Shown here one piece after another: positions 11,402 through 21,269 of a stretch of 64,000 nucleotides of DNA. Both the position numbers and the translations under genes were made by a program. The notes beneath the pieces were generated by a model. The model searched no databases. It was not told the DNA's origin and saw only the letters and a program-made list of their open reading frames with translations. Every line of letters starts with the position of its first letter. Within the stretch, counting starts at the first letter, position 1. The DNA is from Gp6-AA40 sp963723495 (GTDB lineage Bacteria > Acidobacteriota > Vicinamibacteria > Vicinamibacterales > UBA2999): contig CAVRQR010000012.1 of the NCBI GenBank assembly GCA_963723495.1, forward strand, positions 372,001-436,000, in the 5' to 3' direction.

Positions 11402-12976
11402 ATGCGATCCACGTTCAAGGTTCTTGCGGTGGTCCTGCTGACGGCTTCGACGGCACTGGCCGCCGAGACCGTGGTCAAGGACACGCGCCTCGTGCAAGCC
11501 GCGAAGACCGGTGATACGACGACCGCGGTTGCACTCCTGAACAAGCGTGTCGATCCGAACGTCGCCGAGCCCGACGGAACGACCGCTCTCCACTGGGCGG
11601 TGCGCAACAACGACACGGGGCTCGTCGAGCGACTGATCCGCGCGGGGGCGGACGCGAAAGCGACGAATCGCTACGGCGTGACCGCGATCGCGCTCGCGTG
11701 CGAGAGCGGGAGCGCTGCCATCATCGAACGGCTCCTCACCGCGGGCGTGAGCGTCAACGCCACCGGACCCTATGGCGAAACCGCCCTTCATACCTGTGCG
11801 CGCGCGGGGAACGTGGAAGGCAGCAAGGCCCTGATCGCCCGCGGTGCGTCGCTCGATGCCGGTGACAACTGGCGCGGGCAGACCCCGTTGATGTGGGCGA
11901 CCGCGCAGGGACATCCCGACGTGATGCGCGTCCTGATTGAAGCCGGTGCGGACGTGAACGCACGTTCCACGATCATCGTGTGGGAACGGCAGCGCACATC
12001 GGAACCACGCGACAAGTGGCTGCCGCCCGGCGGGCTGACACCGCTGCTCTTTGCCGCGCGCGAAGGATGCGTCGACTGCACCAAGGTCCTGCTGTCCTCC
12101 GGCGCCGATCCGGACATCGTCGACCCGGATCAATACACGCCGCTGATCATCGCGCTCATCAATGGGCATCTCGACGTCGCCGGGGCGCTCATCGACGCTG
12201 GCGCCAATGTCGACATGCAGGACAAGGTTGGTCGCACAGCGTTGTTTGCCGCCGTTGATGCGCACACGATTCCGTCATCGAATCGACCGGCCCCGCGCGA
12301 GACCGACGACACGCTGGGGAGCATGGACATCATCACGAAGCTGCTCGACCGCGGGGCTAAGGTAGACCTCGCGCTGCGCGCCCAGATTCCCTATCGCACG
12401 AAACTCGATCGCGGTGGGGACGGTGTGCTTGGCCCGGGGACGACCCCTCTGCTTCGGGCGGCCAAGGCCGGTGACGTGCCGGTCATCAAGATGCTGCTGG
12501 CCAAGGGTGCAAACCCGCGCGCCGTCACAACACGCGGGAACGTCAACCCGATCATGATGGCGGCGAACGTCGCCGCGCGCGAAGAGGACATGACCGGGCG
12601 GAACAAGACGCAGAAGGAAGCGATCGAGTCCATCCGTCTCCTGCTGGCTGCCGGAAGCAGCATCAACGGCGTCGATACGCAGGGACGGACGGCCGCGCAT
12701 GGAGCCGCGATGTGGGGATGGACCGACGTCGTACGGTTCCTCCATGACAACGGGCTCAAGCTCGACATCCAGGACAAGCGGGGATATACGGCGCTCGACA
12801 CCGCGCTCGGCCTGGCCGGCGGCTTCGGCTTCGGCGGATCGGCAGGTGTCGTCCACGAGGAGACCGCCAAAGTCATCCGCGAGCTGGGTGGTGTTCCAGG
12901 AAATCCCATCCCTGGGGCACCCGCACGCCGCAACGACCGCAACGTGGACGACCCGCAGGACGGAGACCGGAATTAA
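11402..12976 (+). CDS. Secreted ankyrin-repeat protein
   Basis: A signal peptide (MRSTFKVLAVVLLTASTALA) precedes about ten ankyrin repeats over 524 residues (for example DGTTALHWAVRNNDTGLVERLIRAGAD, read in two halves, and GYTALDTALGLAGG near the end). Ankyrin repeats bind protein partners, and the secretion signal places this one in the periplasm. It follows the DUF1592 and DUF1552 genes on the same strand, a combination that suggests one operon and a physical partnership. A GGAG site lies about 9 bases before the ATG. No catalytic motif is seen. Confidence 0.88.
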   Translation: MRSTFKVLAVVLLTASTALAAETVVKDTRLVQAAKTGDTTTAVALLNKRVDPNVAEPDGTTALHWAVRNNDTGLVERLIRAGADAKATNRYGVTAIALACESGSAAIIERLLTAGVSVNATGPYGETALHTCARAGNVEGSKALIARGASLDAGDNWRGQTPLMWATAQGHPDVMRVLIEAGADVNARSTIIVWERQRTSEPRDKWLPPGGLTPLLFAAREGCVDCTKVLLSSGADPDIVDPDQYTPLIIALINGHLDVAGALIDAGANVDMQDKVGRTALFAAVDAHTIPSSNRPAPRETDDTLGSMDIITKLLDRGAKVDLALRAQIPYRTKLDRGGDGVLGPGTTPLLRAAKAGDVPVIKMLLAKGANPRAVTTRGNVNPIMMAANVAAREEDMTGRNKTQKEAIESIRLLLAAGSSINGVDTQGRTAAHGAAMWGWTDVVRFLHDNGLKLDIQDKRGYTALDTALGLAGGFGFGGSAGVVHEETAKVIRELGGVPGNPIPGAPARRNDRNVDDPQDGDRN

Positions 12977-13012
12977 GTTCAAAGGCTGTCTGGCTGGAAC
13001 CGGACCGCGCCC

Positions 13013-14782
13013 ATGGCAACACAATCACAACCAGCCCACGACAAGATCACACCCGCCTCGACCGATCAGCGTGCTGAATCGGCCGAAGCCTACGTACGCG
13101 CCCTGATGGCGCAGGGTGTCGACTGCCTGTTCATGAATCCGGGCACCGACACAATTCCGATCCAGGAAGCGCTCTCCAAACTCGAACAACTCGGACAGCC
13201 TGTTCCGCGGACGGTTCTCTGCCTCTTCGAGCTGGTGGCGCTCGCGGCCGCGCACGGGTACTACCAGGCAACCGGACGGCCGCAAGCCGTGCTGGTCCAC
13301 GTCGATGTCGGGACGCAGAACCTGGGCGGGATGCTGCACAACGCGCAGCGTGGTCGCGCCGCGGTGCTGATTTCAGCAGGCCGCACGCCGTATACGACCG
13401 ACGCACGCGCGCGCGGCACACGCGACACCTACATCCACTGGCTCCAGGAACAGTTCGACCAGCACGGCATCGTCCGCAACTTCGTGAAGTGGGACTATGA
13501 GCTTCGCCGGCCCGAGCAGATGGGCGAGGCGATCGCGCGGGCGTTTCAGATCGCGGCCAGCGACCCGCCGGGGCCCGTCTACCTGACGCTTCCGCGCGAA
13601 GTCCTCATGACCGAGGTCACCGACGTCAGGCTGCCGAGCCCCGCACAGACGCCGCCGGCCCGGCTGGGCGCCGGAGATCCAGACGCCCTCAAGGACATCG
13701 CGGCTCACCTGGTTCGAAGCGAACGGCCGGTCGTCTTGACCGCGACATCCGGGCGGACGAAGCAGGGATTCGAAGCGCTCGTCCGGCTGGCGGAGCTTCT
13801 GGCCCTGCCGATCGTCGAGCGCCGGGAACGCACCAACTTCCCAACCACACACCCGTTGCACCAGGGCTACGCGCCCGGACCGTTCGTCGAGACAGCCGAT
13901 CTGATCCTCGCGCTCGACAGCGACGTGCCCTACATCCCGACGCAGGTCACACCTCGCGCCGACGCCACGATCATCCAGATCGATCTCGATCCGGTGAAAG
14001 ATCGCATCCCGCTCTGGAGTTTTCCACTGACACATGCCGTTCGTGCCGACAGCGCCCGCGCGCTCGAGATCATCGCGAGCGAGGCCGCCGAACTCCTGAC
14101 CGACGAGATCAGGCAGCGCATCGAGACGCGGCGAGCCGAGTTGACCGCGCGTCACAACGAGCGGCGCACCACGCGCAGAGACGCCGCACTGGCAACGCGT
14201 GAGGCGCGCGCGATCAGCACCGAGTGGCTTGGATATTGCCTTGGACAGTTACAACGCGACGCGTCCGACTGCATCTTCGTCGACGAATCACTCACCAGTC
14301 ACGCCGCGGTGTGGAACCATCTGGACACCGACGAGCCGGCCACCATGTTCGGCAGTGGCGGGTCGTCTCTCGGCTGGGGGTTGGGTGCCGCGCTCGGGAT
14401 CAAGCTGGCACGGCCCGATCGTCCCGTCGTGCTCGTGGTCGGCGATGGATCGTTCGTCTTCGGTGAACCGCTCGCGGCGCTCTGGGCGAGCCAGATGAAT
14501 CAAGCGCCGCTACTGGTGGTCATCTTCAACAACGGCTGCTACAACGCGAACAAGGCGCCCCTCATCAGCGCGTATCCGCAGGGTTACTCGGTGAAGGGAA
14601 GTCACTTCGTTGGAACTGATCTCCTCCCATCGCCGCGCTACGATCTGCTCGCTGCAGTCGTGGGAGCCGTGGGCGAACGAATTGACAACCCCGCTCAGGT
14701 CCTGCCGGCTCTTCACCGTGGCCTCGACCACGTGCGGTCCGGCCGGTCCGTCGTGCTGGACGTGATCCTCGCGCGCGGATAA
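13013..14782 (+). CDS. Thiamine pyrophosphate-dependent enzyme, acetolactate synthase large subunit-like
   Basis: This is a 589-residue member of the ThDP-dependent decarboxylase/acetolactate synthase superfamily. The N-terminal Pyr domain has the activating glutamate in LCLFELVALAAAHGYYQATG (about residue 70). The middle domain runs to about residue 370. The PP domain has the Mg-ThDP motif GDGSFVFGEP ending at NNGCYNANKAP (about 480-530). Unusually for acetolactate synthase, the start ENGVDLFG-type motif is replaced by GVDCLFMNPGTDTIPIQ, as in uncharacterised 'thiamine pyrophosphate-requiring' enzymes. No ilvN regulatory subunit or branched-chain genes adjoin it. The substrate is therefore unknown; benzoylformate- or oxalyl-CoA-decarboxylase-like activities are alternatives. 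Confidence 0.85.
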   Translation: MATQSQPAHDKITPASTDQRAESAEAYVRALMAQGVDCLFMNPGTDTIPIQEALSKLEQLGQPVPRTVLCLFELVALAAAHGYYQATGRPQAVLVHVDVGTQNLGGMLHNAQRGRAAVLISAGRTPYTTDARARGTRDTYIHWLQEQFDQHGIVRNFVKWDYELRRPEQMGEAIARAFQIAASDPPGPVYLTLPREVLMTEVTDVRLPSPAQTPPARLGAGDPDALKDIAAHLVRSERPVVLTATSGRTKQGFEALVRLAELLALPIVERRERTNFPTTHPLHQGYAPGPFVETADLILALDSDVPYIPTQVTPRADATIIQIDLDPVKDRIPLWSFPLTHAVRADSARALEIIASEAAELLTDEIRQRIETRRAELTARHNERRTTRRDAALATREARAISTEWLGYCLGQLQRDASDCIFVDESLTSHAAVWNHLDTDEPATMFGSGGSSLGWGLGAALGIKLARPDRPVVLVVGDGSFVFGEPLAALWASQMNQAPLLVVIFNNGCYNANKAPLISAYPQGYSVKGSHFVGTDLLPSPRYDLLAAVVGAVGERIDNPAQVLPALHRGLDHVRSGRSVVLDVILARG

Positions 14783-14851
14783 GCGACGCACGCCGCAAAC
14801 ATGTCAGGAGCCGAGGCATCGCAGTGTGCGTCCGCGCTATGCTGTGGGCCC

Positions 14852-15910
14852 ATGAGTGCACCGCTTCCCAGCCGACGGCTGTTTCTGACGACGCTTGGAG
14901 CCGCCGGAGCAGGATCGCTTTTTCATGGTTTGCCTTCCGCTGCACAAACACCCGCAACCGCTGTGCGCCGGATCGACATCCATCAGCACTTCGTCTCGCC
15001 GAGCTTCTATGCAACGCTGAACGCGAAGAACAGCGCGGCCGCGCCGATTCCAGGCCTGGCGGCATGGAAGGGGTACTCGCCCGCCAGCGCCGTCGAAGCA
15101 CTCGACCGCGTGGGCATCGCGACGGCAATGCTCTCGATCACGGCGCCTGGCGTCTGGTTTGGCGACGTGCAGGAAGCGCGGAAACTCGCCCGCGACATGA
15201 ACGAATACGCGGCGGCAAGGCTGGTCTCAGACCATAAAGGCCGCTTTGGTCTGTTCGCGGTTCTGCCGCTGCCGGATGTCGAAGGCAGTCTCAAGGAGAT
15301 CGAGTACGCGTTCGACACGCTCAAAGCGGACGGTGTTGGGCTGTTGACGAGTTATGGGAATGCCTGGCTCGGTGACCCATCCTTTGCACCGGTGCTGGCA
15401 GAGCTCAATCGTCGAAAGGCGGTCGTCTACACGCATCCGACCGACGCGTCCTGCTGTCAGAACCTGATCCCGCGCGTGGCGAACCAGATGCTCGAGTACC
15501 CGATGGACACGACACGCACGATCGCGAGCCTGATCGTGAGCGAGACGGCCGCCCGCTGCCCGGATGTCCGATTCATTTTTTCTCACGCGGGTGGAACGCT
15601 GATCGGCGTCGCCGGCCGGCTGCTCGGCGCTGAGATGAGCGCGGACAATCTGGCGAAGCCGGCAGCCCCCAACTCCAGGCTGCATCACCTCCGCCGCTTC
15701 TACTACGACACGGCGGGCTCGGCGAATCCGGTCAACATGCAGGCGCTCAAGACGCTCGTCGGGACATCACAGATCGTCTTCGGCACCGACGCGCCGTTCC
15801 TCGATGGCGCACCCCAGGTTCAGGGTCTGCAGCGAGCCGGTTTCTCTCCGGAGGAGTTACGCGCGATCGAGCGTGACAACGCACTCACCCTGGTGTCGCG
15901 CCTGAAGTAG
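14852..15910 (+). CDS. Secreted amidohydrolase, ACMSD-like
   Basis: An amidohydrolase_2 family protein of about 352 residues, related to aminocarboxymuconate-semialdehyde decarboxylase. A Tat-like signal (SRRLFLTTLGAAGAGSL) precedes the metal site IDIHQHF (HxH). Later metal/catalytic positions are YTHPTDASCC, IFSHAGGTL and FGTDAPF (final Asp). I start at ATG 14852, because the longer in-frame codons from 14801 precede the signal peptide without any export character. Decarboxylation or hydrolysis of an aromatic-ring cleavage product is the family activity; the substrate here is unknown. It follows the ThDP enzyme by 69 bases. Confidence 0.85.
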   Translation: MSAPLPSRRLFLTTLGAAGAGSLFHGLPSAAQTPATAVRRIDIHQHFVSPSFYATLNAKNSAAAPIPGLAAWKGYSPASAVEALDRVGIATAMLSITAPGVWFGDVQEARKLARDMNEYAAARLVSDHKGRFGLFAVLPLPDVEGSLKEIEYAFDTLKADGVGLLTSYGNAWLGDPSFAPVLAELNRRKAVVYTHPTDASCCQNLIPRVANQMLEYPMDTTRTIASLIVSETAARCPDVRFIFSHAGGTLIGVAGRLLGAEMSADNLAKPAAPNSRLHHLRRFYYDTAGSANPVNMQALKTLVGTSQIVFGTDAPFLDGAPQVQGLQRAGFSPEELRAIERDNALTLVSRLK

Positions 15911-15947
15911 TAAGGGAGCGGCTCTGCGGTACGCGCTTTCGTCTGTG

Positions 15948-16899
15948 TTACACCCGTCGTCGCAAACGTTTCAGCAAATCGGCAAAGTCCTCGGGCAGCG
16001 GCGCCTCGAACCGAAGCTCGCGCCGATCGACGGGATGTTGAAACACCAGCCGATGGGCGTGCAGGGCTTGCCTGGGAAAGTCGATCGGCCGAATCTCTGC
16101 CGGGCCTGTACGTGTATCGCTGTTCACCGACCAGCGTATGGCCGCGCACGCGCGCCTGGACACGAATCTGATTTCGCTTGCCGGTGTGCAGCCGCACCTC
16201 GATGAGCGATGTGTCGGTCAATGACTCCACCACGCGATACTCAGCCACCGCTTCCTTGCCGCGAGGATCGGACGGGTGAGTCGCGCGCTGGATAAGGTCG
16301 CTCTTGTCCCAGACCAGCACGTCACGCCAGAACCCGGCCGGTGGCGAGGGATGTCCGTAGACGAGCGCCAGATAGATGCGCTCCGGTTCGCGACGCCGGA
16401 ACTGATCTTTGAGCGCCTCCTGCGCGTGGAGCGTCTTTGCAAACACCACGAGTCCCGACGTATCGCGATCGATCCGATGAACGATGAACACGCGCCGACG
16501 TCGATCGGCCCGCAGATACTCCGCAAGGAGTGAGTAGACCGATGGTGTCAGGTCGCGGCCTGGCAGCGGCACGCTCAGAAGGCCGGGCGGCTTGTTGACG
16601 ACCACCAGGAGATCGTCTTCGAAGACGATCTGAAGCTGGCCGAGATCGACGCGGCCCGCGCGACGCCGCGCGCTGCCCGGCCGATCCATCCACACACGGA
16701 CGATGTCTCCTGCTCGCAGACGTCGCGAGGCGTCGGCGAGCCCCACCTCGACATCGTTGACGAACACCTTGCCGCGCTCGAGCGCGGCGGCAACGCGACT
16801 GCGCGAGCCAAGGCGGTCGGACGCCGCCAGAAACTTGTCGAGCCGACTCTCCTGGTCCTCGGCCGGAACATGCCACTGTGAAGGCAGATATGCCGCCAC
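15948..16899 (-). CDS. RluA-family pseudouridine synthase (one frameshift)
   Basis: An S4 RNA-binding domain (SRLDKFLAASDRLGSRSRVAAAL, read as two parts) is followed by the RluA catalytic motif HRIDRDTSGLVVFAK with the catalytic aspartate, and by the C-terminal motif LHTGKRNQIRVQARVRGHTLVGEQRY. RluA enzymes convert specific uridines in rRNA or tRNA to pseudouridine. Near 16115 one base is misplaced. The correct continuation is GPAEIRPIDFPRQALHAHRL to the stop at 15948, giving the expected ending with the L-H-A-H-R-L signature. The start is GTG at 16899. The exact target uridine (RluC, RluD or other) cannot be told. Confidence 0.87.
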
Positions 16900-17062
16900 A
16901 GCTCAGCTAGCTCAGTTGCTTCGTCGAGGAAGTCACCAGAAACCGTCCTCGAAGTCGCGCCGCACACCATACGACTGGATTATCACTCGACGATGATCTT
17001 CGGATGATGCGATGACCACTCAAGGCACGGGGCTTGCACTCTGGTGATACGCGAAGGCGAAC

Positions 17063-17311
17063 ATGATCCCGATTCTCTGTCGCGGCCGTTACGAGGTTCT
17101 GAAAGCGGGTGTTCACGGCACGGCGCTCGGTATTGCGGCGGTCTGCGCCGCCTACAACTTCTCCGCGTGGCTCGTTCGGCGCCAGCGGCATTCGTGGATA
17201 AACGCGGTCGTGTACGGAACGCTCACGGCCTGGGAGATTTCCCACGTTCGCCATCATCTGAATTGCCGGATCGTCGAGAGCGAATCGACGGACGGCCGGC
17301 GCGCCGCGTAA
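17063..17311 (+). CDS. Small hypothetical protein, 82 residues
   Basis: A short frame with a good ribosome site (GAAGG, 7 bases before the ATG) and a composition unlike a shadow frame: MIPILCRGRYEVLKAGVHG, then a hydrophobic stretch (TALGIAAVCAAYNFSAWLV) and ERRQRHSWIN-like charged residues (RRQRHSWINAVVYG). Its stop (17309-17311) falls 2 bases before the stop of the convergent amidohydrolase, a spacing typical of real genes. I do not recognise the family. It may be a small membrane-associated protein. Confidence 0.55.
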   Translation: MIPILCRGRYEVLKAGVHGTALGIAAVCAAYNFSAWLVRRQRHSWINAVVYGTLTAWEISHVRHHLNCRIVESESTDGRRAA

Positions 17312-17313
17312 TT

Positions 17314-19001
17314 TCAAGGAGCCTGGTAGACGATCTCCCCTGCAACGATCGTCTGACGCACGGTGGTAGGCAGGATCTCTCGCGCCGTGACGCGCATGAT
17401 GTCGCGCGAGAGGACAAGCAGGTCCGCAAGTTTCCCTGATTCGATCGATCCGGTGAGCGTCTCGGCATGGCCGGCAAACGCGGCCTGTCTCGTGAAAGAC
17501 GCCAGTGCCTCTTCGCGTGTCATCCGCTCCCGCGGCATCCACCCGCCGCGCGGGTTTCCGGCTGCATCCTGGCGAGTAATGGCCGCGTAGAAGCCGAGCA
17601 TCGGGTTCGCGTCTTCCACCGGGAAATCGGAGCCGGATGCGATGACGGCGCCAGCATCGAGCAGCTTGCGCCAGACGTACGCACCCTCCTCGATTCGCGC
17701 GTTGCCGACGCGCGCCGCCGCCCACGGCATGTCGGACGTCGCGTGCGTCGGCTGCATCGAGGCGATGACCCCAAGCCGCGCGAATCGTGGGATCTCGGTC
17801 GCATCGAGAATCTGCGCGTGCTCGATCCGCATCCGCAGCCCGCGCGCCCCTGGCACCTCACGCAGCACGCGCTCGAACACATCCATGACCTGTCGATTGG
17901 CGCGATCGCCGATCGCGTGAATGCCCGCCTGAAAACCCGCTTTCGCCGCAGCCAGCGTCTGCGCGTACACCTCTTCTGGCGGAGTGGTCAGCAACCCGGT
18001 TGTTCCTGGCTCGTCCAGATAAGGCTCCAGCAGGGCGGCGCCGCGCGAGCCGAGCGCGCCGTCCGCGTAGATCTTGATCGCCCTGACGGCCATCCGGTGG
18101 TTCGCGAAGTCAGTCACCGGGCCGCGATCGAAGAACGGCGTCAACTCGCTGCGGCTTCCGCCCAGCATCACATACAACCGCGTCTTGATCTTTCCAGCGT
18201 CGATCAGGCGCTTGTAGGCGTCGACAGTGTCGCCATCCGCCCCCGCGTCGTGCACGGTGGTGACGCCCAGTCTCCGCAGTTCCTGATCTGCCAGCTGAAT
18301 CTGATCCTCGAGCTGTTCCCGTGCTACGGGCGGGATGCGAGAGGTCACCAGCGACTCGGCCGCGTCGATGAGGACACCCGTGGGTTCGCCGTTCGTCGAT
18401 CTGATAATGCGACCGCCTGCCGGATCCTGGTGTCGAACGCGATCAGATTCGCGGCCTCCATCGCCTTCCGGTTGGCAAGTCCCGCATGTCCGTCGACGCG
18501 GGTCAGGTAGACCGGATTGTCGGGCGATGCCGCGCTCAGGAGCTCGTGCGTCGGCCAATCCTTCTCGGCCCAGTCGTTCTGGTCCCAGCCGCGACCAACG
18601 ACCCACTCGCCCGGCCGGGCGGTCGCCAGGCGACGACGAACCCGACCCACGACGTCTTCGTAGCTTCGCGTGCCTCGCAGATCGACGTCCTGAAGAAACG
18701 CGCCAAGCCCAACGACGTGGGCATGAGCGTCGTGAAAACCTGGAACGACGGTCGCCCCGCGGAGATCGATGACTCTCGTGGACGCACCTCTCAGCGCCAC
18801 GACATCACGGTCGCTTCCAACGCCTACAATGCGGTCGCCAGCAATCGCGACTGCTTCTGCGACGGTGTTGCGAGCATCGACGGTGTAGATCCTGGCGTTG
18901 TGGAGGATCAGGTCTGGCGTGCGCTCCTGTGCGCTGAGCAGAGTGATGCCGCATGCAAGCGCGACGGCGACGAACCGCGACGATTCCGGGACGCGAGTCA
19001 C
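17314..19001 (-). CDS. YtcJ-like secreted amidohydrolase (one frameshift)
   Basis: An amidohydrolase_3 enzyme of about 560 residues. Near the N terminus a signal peptide (VAVALACGITLLSAQ) is followed by the HxH site in GFHDAHAHVVGLG. The later part has TTVHDAGADGDTV, AIKIYADGALGSRGA, IHAIGDRANRQVMDV, MRIEHAQIL and the final metal aspartate in IASGSDFPVE. The frame slips near 18437 (LIAFDT to QDPAGGRIIRSTNGEPTGVLI). The family includes N-substituted formamide deformylase and many uncharacterised hydrolases, so the substrate is open. The start is taken as GTG 19001; it has no clear ribosome site and may lie elsewhere. Confidence 0.85.
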
Positions 19002-19069
19002 AGGAGCAGTTTACTCGTCGTTCCTGGTCAATGACGCTAAGCGGCAGGGTGAGATAATCGAACGCTCGG

Positions 19070-19387
19070 ATGCCATCCGACATGCTGTCACGCGCTCAGG
19101 ACGGAGTGCTCATCACGGTCCGTGTGGTCCCTCGCGCGGGACGCTCGGGGCTCGCCGGCACACGCGATGGCGCCGTGCTCGTCCGCCTCAACGCCGCACC
19201 GGTTGATGGAGCAGCCAACGCTGAGCTGACCGAGCTCATCGCAGACGTTCTGGGTGTGCCGAAGCGCGCCGTGTCGATTGCCTCCGGAGTGAGGTCACGC
19301 AGCAAGACCGTTCATGTCAGTGGTGTATCCGAGGACCACGTTCGCACCACACTTCTTCGCGCAGACTCACGCTCCGACCGCTCCTGA
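19070..19387 (+). CDS. DUF167 (YggU) family protein
   Basis: A 105-residue protein with the DUF167 pattern ITVRVVPRAGRSGLAG, VRLNAAPVDGAANAEL and VSIASGVRSRSKTVHV. YggU proteins are small alpha/beta proteins of unknown function, found widely next to division or biosynthesis genes. The next gene starts 6 bases after its stop, so the two are likely one transcript. The start ATG could be an internal Met, since the family usually begins close to GVLITVRV. Confidence 0.9.
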   Translation: MPSDMLSRAQDGVLITVRVVPRAGRSGLAGTRDGAVLVRLNAAPVDGAANAELTELIADVLGVPKRAVSIASGVRSRSKTVHVSGVSEDHVRTTLLRADSRSDRS

Positions 19388-19392
19388 TACGC

Positions 19393-20026
19393 ATGCGCTC
19401 CTTCACGAACCTCCCGCTGCGCGACCTGCTCGATACATTCGCATCGGCGACTCCGGCGCCTGGTGGCGGGTCCGCGGCGGCGCTGGCCGGAGCGACCGGC
19501 GTGTCGCTCCTGCTGATGGCAATCGGGATTCGTCTCTCGAAACCAACGGACTCGATACCATCAACAGCACTGGCCATTGCTGCCGATCGGCTTCGCTCGC
19601 TGCAGCCGGCGATTGCCGCGCTCATCGATCGCGACGCTGACGCCTATTCGTCGGTCGTCGCCGCCCTCCGCATGCCGGCTGACCCCGAAGATGCAAGCAA
19701 ACGCCGGAAGGCGGCACTCGATTCGGCACTGCGCGGTGCAACCGAGATACCGCTGGAGACGATGCGCGCGTGCCGCGGCGCGCTTCGGGAAGTGCCAACG
19801 GTCGCGACGTACTGCACGAAGAGTACTCAGGGCGACGTCGCTGTCGCGATCGAGCTTCTGACGGCAGCCGTCCGTGGGGCCGGACTGACTGTCGACGCGA
19901 ACCTGGGCTCGCTGAGGGATGTCGAGTACGTTGGGCCGGGTCAGGAGCGAGCGTCAGCGCCTGGCGTCCGAGAGCGCAGCCGACGCGGAACAAGGGCTGT
20001 CCCAACTATCCGCACGCTCGGCCTGA
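19393..20026 (+). CDS. Formiminotransferase-cyclodeaminase-like protein (one frameshift)
   Basis: The protein matches the FTCD_C/methenyltetrahydrofolate cyclohydrolase fold: FTNLPLRDLLDTFASATPAPGGGSAAALAGA at the start (read in two halves), then a helical bundle with TEIPLETMRACR and VTVDANLGSLRDVEY-like motifs (GLTVDANLGSLRD). These enzymes convert formimino- or methenyl-THF in one-carbon metabolism. At a GGG run near 19931 one extra base shifts the frame. Removing it gives YVGRVRSERQRLASESAAD and a stop at 20024-20026, exactly where the heptamer repeat begins. Uncorrected, the frame runs through the repeat to 20181. Confidence 0.85.
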
Positions 20027-20094
20027 ACCCGGAACGGGCAACCCGGAACTTGGAGCAGGAACCTGGAACTTGGAACCTGGAACGCGGAACCCGA
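20026..20094. repeat. Heptamer tandem repeat, unit AACCTGG
   Basis: Nine or more heptads: AACCCGG, AACGGGC, AACCCGG, AACTTGG (20026-20053), a 6-base partial unit, then AACCTGG, AACTTGG, AACCTGG, AACGCGG, AACCCGA (20060-20094). The repeat starts on the last base of the cyclodeaminase stop and ends 5 bases from the stop of the convergent gene. Confidence 0.88.
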
Positions 20095-20098
20095 GCTG

Positions 20099-20486
20099 TC
20101 AGCGCACCTTCGAGTCACTGTAGATCGGCGGGTACTCTTCGTCGTCGGGCGCCCTCCCGACGGCCGCCGTATCGACGTTGAACGAGAACAGGACCGGGTA
20201 GGGGTAGTTCGGCAGCGAACTCGATCTGCTGCGTATACGAGGCCACGGCAAGCCGGCGGCCGGACCGCCAACGGACGCTGAGGTCTTCGGGCTTCAGCGG
20301 AAGCCGGAGCTCGTTGGCCGTCTGCATGATCTGCTGGTGGACCTGCTGGGACGACAACTTCGAACCGAAGAGCAACGCCCGTTCCGCCGCGTCCTTGAGC
20401 TGGTAGTAGTTCCAGGCGGAGTCTGCCGCCCGGACCACGGCATTCACCAAGGCGATCGCGATCACCAGCTTCAGAACGGTCTTCAT
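20099..20486 (-). CDS. Membrane-anchored hypothetical protein (one frameshift)
   Basis: A short protein with an N-terminal membrane anchor (MKTVLKLVIAIALVNAVVRA) followed by SAWNYYQLKDAAERALLFGSK and a periplasmic domain. A slip in the four-base run at 20201-20204 changes the ending. The corrected C terminus reads YPVLFSFNVDTAAV and then DDEEYPPIYSDSKVR, stopping at 20099. It is transcribed behind lepB (73 bases) and lepA on the same strand and may be in their operon. I do not recognise the family; it resembles the small DUF4845-type proteins found next to signal peptidase genes. Confidence 0.75.
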
Positions 20487-20558
20487 CTTTCGGTCAGTGC
20501 ACTCCGCCTCGGTCGGCCTCTCAGAATCTGAGGGTCTGCACTTTCCTCTATCGGCCGG

Positions 20559-21239
20559 TCAGTGAATCTGGTGCAGGATCCGGCTCCAGCGCACGTTTCC
20601 CAGCAGGGGCAGGCCAGACGCTCCGTCGCCGAACGAGAAATACACGAAAAGGGCCTTACCTTTCACATATTCGCGCGGCAGGAACCCCCAGTAGCGACTG
20701 TCCTGAGAGTTGTCCCGGTTGTCCCCCATCATGAAAAAGTGTGCGTCCGGGACAGTTACCGGGCCGTAGGAGCGCCGGACATCGAAGCTGCCTTCGCTGG
20801 CGTCCGGGCTGGCGGGGTCGAATGGAAACAGAAAGTGGACGTACGGCTCGTCAAGGGCCGTGCCGTTGACGTAGACCTTCTTGTCCTTCACCTCGATGGT
20901 TTCACCGGGCAGGCCGATCACGCGCTTGATGAAGTCGCGCTCGGGATCCTCGGGATACTTGAAGACCAGGATGTCGCCGCGCTGGATGGGATCGATCGGC
21001 AGCAGGGCGTCTTCGGCGCGGGTGAGCGTGGGGGCGTACACGAACTTGTTGACGAGCAGATGGTCGCCGATGAGCAGGTTGTTCTCCATCGATCCGGTTG
21101 GGATCTTGAACGCCTGCACCACAAACGTCCGGACGAACAGGGCCAGGATCACCGCGACACAAATCGACTCGAAGTACTCGCGGGCGGTCGACTTGCGAAA
21201 CCCTGCCGTGTTCGTGTCGTCAGTCTTGCCTTTAGCCAT
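20559..21239 (-). CDS. lepB: Signal peptidase I
   Basis: This is the inner-membrane serine protease that removes signal peptides from exported proteins. A single N-terminal helix (about residues 23-42) precedes the catalytic serine S50 in the motif PTGSM. The general-base lysine is K105 in RDFIKRVIGLPG, and the conserved box GDNRDNSQDSRYWG starts at 172. At 226 residues the length is normal. It lies 30 bases after lepA on the same strand, the classical lepA-lepB order. The many secreted proteins in this window are its likely clients. Confidence 0.96.
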   Translation of the reverse strand: MAKGKTDDTNTAGFRKSTAREYFESICVAVILALFVRTFVVQAFKIPTGSMENNLLIGDHLLVNKFVYAPTLTRAEDALLPIDPIQRGDILVFKYPEDPERDFIKRVIGLPGETIEVKDKKVYVNGTALDEPYVHFLFPFDPASPDASEGSFDVRRSYGPVTVPDAHFFMMGDNRDNSQDSRYWGFLPREYVKGKALFVYFSFGDGASGLPLLGNVRWSRILHQIH

Positions 21240-21269
21240 CCTGTCCCCCGACGTGCTATTAAAGCGTAC

